Assembly (NCBI GenBank): GCA_009602725.1
Contig: WELB01000097.1
Span: 72,043-136,042, forward strand
Direction: 5' to 3'
Source of the DNA: Spirogloea muscicola
Lineage: Eukaryota > Streptophyta > Zygnematophyceae > Spirogloeales > Spirogloeaceae
DNA: 64,000 nucleotides
Below are positions 58,637-64,000 of the stretch, one piece after another; position 1 is the first letter of the stretch, and each line of letters begins with the position of its first letter. A program made the position numbers and the translations under genes. The notes beneath the pieces are model-generated. The model made no database searches. It had not been told where the DNA came from and worked only from the letters and a program-made list of their open reading frames with translations.

Positions 58637-58637
58637 N
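58637..58637. other. Single-base assembly ambiguity
   Basis: An N at the edge of a (CGG)n tract in the probable 5' region of EGY3. Confidence 0.6.
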
Positions 58638-58829
58638 CGGCGGCGGCGGCGGCGGTGGCGGCGGGTCTGCTGGGCCTAGTTGGGGGCCAGGTGGCGCCCG
58701 CTCAGGGAACCTGGGAACTCGCACTGCCGCAGGCACTTGCCCCGCGGCCACGTGGCGTCGCCCGTCGCCCCCCCGTCCGCCGGCTTCTCTGGAGGAGCTA
58801 CGGTCGTCATCTAGTTCTCATTCTTCCCC

Positions 58830-59166
58830 GCTTCGTGTCTTGAGGACTCTCATCCAGCCTTCCGCGCCATCCGGCCATGTCTTTGTTCATCCTTTTTGGG
58901 CTGGCTTCTCCAGCCCCCTATCCTCAACGGGCGAGCCCTTTCTCTTTCTTCTGAATGCGACGTCTTTCCGCCTGCTAGCGATTCAGACTTGCATCTGCTG
59001 ACTAGATGCAAGCCGTCGTTGCATGCTATAGAATGCGGCTATCATTTAGTCTACAGCACTCCCAGGCACTCGCGATACACCAGCGTGCTGGTCGTGCATT
59101 AGCCCAGGCTAATGGCTTCCATGGTGATGGTTTGGCGCCTCAGTTTAGCATGTCAGATATGCATGT
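58830..59166 (+). mobile_element. LINE tail and a second LINE 3' coding end
   Basis: 58870-58945 is a LINE tail (tttgttcatcctttttgggc, hairpin, cctcaacgggcgagcccttt). 59040-59165 encodes SQALAIHQRAGRALAQANGF and MSDMHVLTRGY-stop region: the same C-terminal pattern as the other LINEs but a distinct subfamily. Confidence 0.7.
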
Positions 59167-59219
59167 GCTCACTCGGGGATATTAGTGTCCCCCTTAGCCA
59201 GCTCATTACCCGGTTAACA

Positions 59220-59555
59220 GCACATTTGTAAGGCCAGAATTGGCCTCCCTTTCAATTTCATGCGCACCGCGCACCGTCTTACTAGAGGTTACTGAGAGTC
59301 CGCTTGCTGCTGTCTGAGTTCTTAGCACTCCGGCTCCTTCAGACCTTGTCCATTCCTTTGGGCTGGCCTCTCCCAGCCACCAGTTAATCTGGCCGCGCTT
59401 GCTTCTTTTCTTCTACGCTTGTTCCATCCTCCTCCCCGTTCTGACATAGCGCTTTGGGCCCCTCCGGCATTTTGCCTTCGTCAATTCTTTTCGGGCTGGC
59501 TTTTCACAGCCCTTTCAAACGTTGTCCACACCTTTTGGGCTGGCCTCTCACAAAC
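59220..59555 (+). repeat. Cluster of companion and hairpin modules
   Basis: Blocks in order: aattggcctccctttcaatt, catgcgcaccgcgcacc (59228-59276), ccttgtccattcctttgggc and hairpin (59345-59378), gtcaattcttttcgggctgg (59478-59512), a third hairpin near 59530-59550. Confidence 0.65.
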
Positions 59556-59576
59556 ATCGTCCACCAGCTCCTCGCT

Positions 59577-59757
59577 GTGCCGGCGCCATGTCTCCAGGGT
59601 GTGCGTCAATGTGGCGAGCGAGGGGCCGAGCCTGGGGAGCTCGCCGCTCATGTTCTGCGCTGTTCCCACGGCGGAGAGCGGACAGCGGCCCATGACCATC
59701 TCCGGGATGCGATGTATGGCATCCTGGTGGAGGCTGGCTTCTCGGTGGCAGCGGAGA
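59577..59757 (+). mobile_element. 5' half of an interrupted LINE C-terminal region
   Basis: It encodes CLQGVRQ-CGERGAEPGELAAH and AHDHLRDAMYGILVEAGFSV ending AAE. The matching next residues (ENS..MPLQQRADG) reappear in the same orientation at 61688, so 59577-59757 and 61688-62345 look like two halves of one copy split by a later insertion. Confidence 0.65.
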
Positions 59758-60130
59758 GAAGGGCTCGCCCATGCGGAAGCGGCTGCTGATATTAAAAGAG
59801 CGGCTGTGAAAGCCAGCCGGATGCATACAGGTGTTCATGACGGAGCCACAGGCTAGACAGCCAGGGCGCTCTTAGTAACCCCGTGTCAGCAGTAGGAAGT
59901 CAGATGAGCTGAGGGGAGGAAGAGCAACCCCGCTGCGCCAGCCAGAGGCTGCTGCAAGGGCACGACCAGCGCGGCGATGCAAAGCAAGCGCTTGGGAACG
60001 CTGTAGCGACATAGACAAACGCATACGGTAGCAGGACACAAGACCCAAAGGCACCGAGCCACCGGGAAGGGCTGCACCCTGTTCCCGGCGCCGCTGGTCA
60101 GCTTGAGATGCCAGCAGCGAAAGTAACGAA
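59758..60130 (-). mobile_element. LINE 3' fragment, minus orientation (part of nested insert)
   Basis: The minus strand encodes MRLSMSLQRSQALALHRRAG and DFLLLTRGY-stop, followed by the tail with tagcctgtggctccgtcatg, the hairpin and ttttaatatcagcag. It is nearly identical to 23985-24346 on the plus strand. Confidence 0.7.
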
Positions 60131-61687
60131 ATCCCCCATTGAGGATAGGGGCTGGAAAAAGCCAGCCCAGAAAAGAATGAACAAAGGACGAGAAGGGGCC
60201 AGGGGAAGTACGAAGAACAACCAAGCACAGAAAGGAAACGAAGCAGCTACGAAGCACTCAGTAACCCCTGCTAAGCAGCCTCAGGTCAGAGAGACTGGGT
60301 TCCTGGAAGCGGGTCCCCTGACCAGAGCCAGAGGCAGCAGCGAGGGCTCTGCCTGCACGCAGGTGCAGCGCGCGGGCCATAGACCTCTGCAGCGAGACGG
60401 CCAAGCGCATGCGGTACACCTGCGCTAGCGACCCTGCTGCATGGGAGTCCACCGGCTCTCCATGGAAGCGGCGGTCAATGGCGTGACGAGAGAGCTGGGT
60501 GAGCAGCTCGAGCCACCCAGCGCCCAGCGTCCCGTGCGTATCGACGGCGAGCGGGAAGAACTCGTCTTCCCGCGGGTGATCTGCGTATTTAGCTCCTTGG
60601 CCCGAGCTGCGCAGGCTACCGCATACCCAGCTTTGGTGGCACACTGGGTTGGATGTGAGCGATCATAGGAGTCTGTGGTCACCGCGTCCAGGAGAAGACG
60701 TGGCCCGCCTGCCGGTGGGGTGGGCACAAGGTCCACGCGACGAGCGTGGAGACCGTCAGCCCGTTGCTGGAGCGGCATGACGGCAGAGTTCTCGGCTGCC
60801 ACCGAGAAGCCAGCTTCCACAAGGATGCCATGCATCGCATCCCGGAGATGGTCATGGGCCGCTGTCCGCTCTCCGCCGTGGGAACAGCGCAGAACATGAG
60901 CGGCCAGCTCCCCATGCTCGGCCCCTCGCTCACCACATTCACACTGTTGCACACCCTGGAGACATGGCGGCGGCAAGCCCAGGAGCCGGTGGACGGTACT
61001 GCGGAACGTCTCGTCCGGGAGTGTGAGGGCTTCATTGAGGGGGAGGGCCTGGAGCCACGCCGCGGCCCCCGGGGAGGAGGCCGAGTGGAATCGCGCGCGC
61101 CCGCGCAGGTCGGTCTCCGGGAGCTGGAGCAAGGCGGTGGTGAAGGCTGCCTTGTCTATTGCGGCTGCGAAGCGCGCTTGGACGCGCTGGTCGGCGGTGT
61201 GCGCGAGGTGTGCAAAGGAGACCGCCTGGCCCGCCAGGTCCGGGTGCACCGCGAGCAGCTCCTGGTGGGCGGAGCGTAGCGACGCCTGGAAGGGCAGCAC
61301 ACCCGTGTCGACCTCCACCACCGCCTGCTCCAGCGCACGCTGGCCGTGGACCAAGAAACGCTGGGCCACGGAGGCGGCTGTCTGCGCCCAGCTGCCGAGG
61401 TACGCTGCCCGGCAGGAACGGACAAGCGGGCGCAAGCCGAGACCGCCGTATCTGAGGGGAAGCGTGGCCTGGTGAAGGGCGGCAGGCGACTGGGGGAAGC
61501 CCTGGTGGCGGACCAGGGCCGACAGGCTCGTCACCATGCCTGCGTCAAAACCCGCGTACGCCGCCTGCGCCCCTGGGGACGGCGGGGTGGCCCGCGTCAG
61601 GTACTGGGGTCGCTCCGCAATAGCCTTGGTCAACATGGCCAAGGCCAGCTGCATGTCCTGCAGCTCGGGGAGCCGGGCCGCAGGCTG
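60131..61687 (-). mobile_element. 5'-truncated LINE with Cys/His cluster and restriction-like endonuclease
   Basis: A long minus-strand frame shows LRYGGLGLRPLVRSCRAAYL (post-RT region), PGAAAWLQALPLNEAL, FRSTVHRLLGLPPPCL, the CECGERG...HVLRCSHGG cluster, then the RLE core ARRVDLVPTPP, LLLDAVTTDSYD and GYAVACAARAKEL. The K-KY-DHP part follows after a frame change, and the terminal SLQRSMARALHLRAGRALAA and LSDLRLLSRGY-stop lie at 60258. The tail is at 60131-60257. The RT is missing (truncated at the 5' end). One clear frameshift falls between AKEL and KYADHPRE. Confidence 0.8.
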
Positions 61688-62345
61688 GAGAACTCCCCCG
61701 GCATGCCGCTCCAGCAACGGGCCGACGGTCTCCACGATCGTCGCATCGACCTTGTGGCCATTTCACAAGCTGGCGGGCCACGTCTTATCCTTGGCGTGGT
61801 GACCACCGACGCATACGACCGCTCACACCCAGCCCAATGTGCTGGGTGTGCGGTCGCCTGCGCCGCTGGGGCCAAGGAGCTCAAGTATGCCGATCATCCG
61901 CGGAAAGACGAGTTCTTCCCACTGGCTATCGACACGCATGGGGCGTTGGCGTTGGGTGGCTCGAGCTGCTCAACCAGCTCGCTCGCCACGCCATCGTCCG
62001 CCGCTTCCATGGGGAGCCGGTGGACTTTCCTGCAGCCGGGTCGCTAGCGCAGGTGTACCGTATGCGCTTGGCCGTCTCACTGCAGCGGTCTATGGCCCGC
62101 GCGCTGCACCTGCGTGCCGGCAGAGCCCTCGCTGCTGCCTCTGGCTCTGGCCACGGGACCCGCTTCCAGGAGCCCAGCTTCTCTGACCTGAGGCTGCTTA
62201 GCAGGGGTTACTGAGTGCTTCGTAGCTGCTTTGTTTCTATTTGTGCTTGTTTTTCTTAGTGCTTCCCCTGGGCCGCCTTCTCGTACTTTGTTCATCCTTT
62301 TTGGGGCTGGCTTTTCCAGCCCCTATCCTCGATGGGCGAGCACTT
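61688..62345 (+). mobile_element. 3' half of the interrupted LINE with tail
   Basis: MPLQQRADGLHDRRIDLV, RLILGVVTTDAYDRSHPAQC, AKELKYADHPRKDEFFPLA, then in another frame RMRLAVSLQRSMARALHLR and FSDLRLLSRGY-stop (62213). The tail has tttgttcatcctttttgggg, a hairpin, cctcgatgggcgagcacttt. A small deletion removes part of the segment before GCAVACAA, and there is a frame change after the endonuclease core. Confidence 0.75.
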
Positions 62346-63300
62346 TCTCACAAAAGGAGTGGCGCGCCCTTAGAGAAAAGGGGCTGGCCAAGCCAGCCCA
62401 AAGAGAATGGACAATATCTCACAGCCATTGCCGTAGGTTTGGAAGAGCCGTTTCTTTGTGTAGCCCCAACAGTTTGGCACCACCATGGCTGCCTCTGACT
62501 CGCGGCTGCGGACATGGGCTACTGAGCACCCGTTCGTATTAGCCACTTGAGTAGAAATGTGTCTCTGCGCTTTCCGGCCTCTGTGGTGCTTGTCCAATCC
62601 TCTAGGGCTGGCATTCAGCTGCCATCGCCCCCTTTTGGAAGATCTTTCAGTTCTGTGCACTAGCTGTTGCCTAAACAGTATACAAATTTGAGCTGGCTAG
62701 CTGGCCTCCATTTCGTTGATGCGCATCGCGCACTCTCCCTCTGTTGGGAAATAATTGCGAGCTGCAGTTGCCCTTGACTCCCAGGCGGGATCTCTCTGCT
62801 CTTTCAGAACCCGGCGGCCTCAGGTTCTTGGCGTGGCAACTCCTCTCGTGCTGCTACTTGTGCGGACTTGCTGCTGATGACCAGGGGTCACTGAGCAGGC
62901 ATCCTTTGGACCTTGTCCGTTCAGTCAGTTACTTGTGGCTCTTGGCCCTCGCCCCATTTGACAGCGCTGCTTCTCTTCCAGTTGAACCTTGTCCAATCTT
63001 CCGGGCTGGCCTTGGACTCTTGAGCACCCAGCACCCTAGGCTTTGGCTTCGCATCTGCATACTCGCCGTGCCTTGGCTGCCATCACGAAGTCGACGGGGC
63101 GACTGCTTTCCTGGTTCTTGTCATGTCGACTTGAGGCCGTTGACCAACTTGAGGCCGTTGACTAGGGAAAATTGAGTGATTGGTTATGTAAGCCATGTTG
63201 CTTGTGCTCTCGTGCCGTGAACTGCTTCCCCATAGACCTTGTACACTCCTTTGGGCTGGCCTGGCACAGCCTCTGCGTCCTTTTGGAAGATCGCTTTTCT
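62346..63300. repeat. Degenerate hairpin-module cluster in both orientations
   Basis: Modules near 62380-62420 (minus: ggctggccaagccagccc), 62590-62640 (ctagggctggcattcagctg), 62700-62735 (ggcctccatttcgttgatgc, gcatcgcgcac companion block), 62985-63015 (ccttgtccaatcttccgggc) and 63235-63275 (cttgtacactcctttgggct). No coding sequence is supported. Confidence 0.55.
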
Positions 63301-63589
63301 CCCAATGTGCTGATTATTTGATGGGCTGCAGAGCTTCGCCTGAGACTTCAGTGCTGTAATGTGAAAGCACCTGAAGTGCATATTGGTTCGCCTGCCCACA
63401 CGATTAAGCCTGTGCGTATAACCAGGCCATTCTCTCACTGCCCTGCTAAGGAGCTCATGCTCTTCTTGCTTCCAATTGTACGCAGTTGGCTGGCATTCAA
63501 CTGCTTCTTCCTTGAGTGCCAGCTTTCCTTTGATTGCTGACACCTTGTACCAATACCTGCTGAACTTCCGTGTGTTGGCCATGCCACAC

Positions 63590-64000
63590 ATTCACCGCTG
63601 TGTTTGCAGGAGCCAGTCAGCACAGGAGCCCACCCCAGGACCTCCTCGGGACTCACAGGTGCAGATTGGGTTGCCAGCTTCAGCAAGCCTTAGCCACTCG
63701 TTGGGCCAATGCTCCGAGGGAGCAGAGTAAGTGAGATTCACGATGCAGCCATCAAGCTTGCTGCTTGCCAAACACTAGTGCACTGCTCATCCAAAGTAGA
63801 ACAAATAAACTGATAAAAGGCATTCAGTGTGCTGCGCAAAGACTTTAGGGTGGCCCAACCCCGACTACACAGCAATGACCCGTCTGCGACGAGGAGCATC
63901 AGTGCATCCACGCTGCGGTCACAGTGAGAAGCCTTTTCCAAAGCTGGCAGTGAAGCGGGATGGTAGAGGATTCCGCTTCCAAGGCAAGTCCAGGCCCTGC
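63590..64000 (+). other. Possible 5' exons of a gene running off the window
   Basis: A tgtttgcag acceptor-like site precedes a frame reading SAQEPTPGPPRDSQ up to a gt at 63660. A later frame (about 63848-63930) reads QPRLHSNDPSATRSIS. Both look like disordered coding sequence, but a minus-strand frame also spans the region, and no family is recognisable. Confidence 0.2.

Noticed and set aside
58437-58751. Proline- and arginine-rich minus-strand frame as EGY3 exon 1
   Set aside because: It starts without ATG, crosses an N in a CGG repeat, and its frame does not clearly join the exon at 58455. A first exon must exist nearby, but this frame is not proven.

Overview
The window is nuclear DNA of a green alga (Viridiplantae, most likely a chlorophyte; the species cannot be read from the sequence). 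The evidence is intron-rich genes with GT-AG junctions, plant-type nuclear genes for plastid proteins (ribosomal protein uL15c, EGY3-type S2P homologue, DUF4346 protein), plant-lineage families (PI4K-gamma, LUL RING ligase, WIP zinc finger) and a TTTAGGG-like interstitial telomeric stretch. Gene 5' ends are very GC-rich and GC falls toward the 3' end.

Layout from left to right: RAMP4/SERP1 (+, 144-539, first exon outside the window); RIF1 homologue (-, about 3.1-7.9 kb, both ends unresolved); DUF4346 protein (+, 9735-11107); nucleoplasmin-like FKBP (+, 12308-15758); secreted glutathione peroxidase (+, 16420-18098); LINE cluster (18.8-24.35 kb); unidentified gene (+, from 24630); patatin-like lipase (+, 25850-29132); WIP C2H2 zinc finger (-, 29870 to about 32.1 kb or beyond); aldehyde dehydrogenase (-, 33996 to about 38.05 kb), head to head with a LUL/MGRN1-type RING ligase (+, about 38.53-40.64 kb); YIPF6 (+, 5' end in a sequence gap, to 44257); plastid uL15 (-, 44808-46396), head to head with a HAD-IB phosphatase (+, 46537-48261); PI4K-gamma (-, 48717-51828), divergent from a CHCHD2/10-like twin-CX9C protein (+, 53192-54806); EGY3 (-, 55560-58455 and upstream); then a second LINE cluster (58.8-63.3 kb).

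The repeats belong to non-LTR retrotransposons whose protein order is RT, cysteine/histidine cluster, restriction-like endonuclease. They end in a conserved RGY-stop and a pyrimidine-rich tail carrying a GGGCTGG...CAGCCC hairpin. The hairpin module is scattered in both orientations and often lies just upstream of host gene starts. One LINE at 59.6-62.3 kb is interrupted by about 1.9 kb of oppositely oriented LINE sequence. Two LINE tails meet as an inverted repeat near 20.0 kb.

There is no operon logic. The genes are independent housekeeping, redox, lipid, trafficking, chromatin and plastid functions, and at least three pairs are divergent. Splice models were made by hand from reading-frame continuity, GT/AG sites and recalled family sequences. 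No LTR element, virus-like element, tRNA, rRNA or CRISPR was seen.
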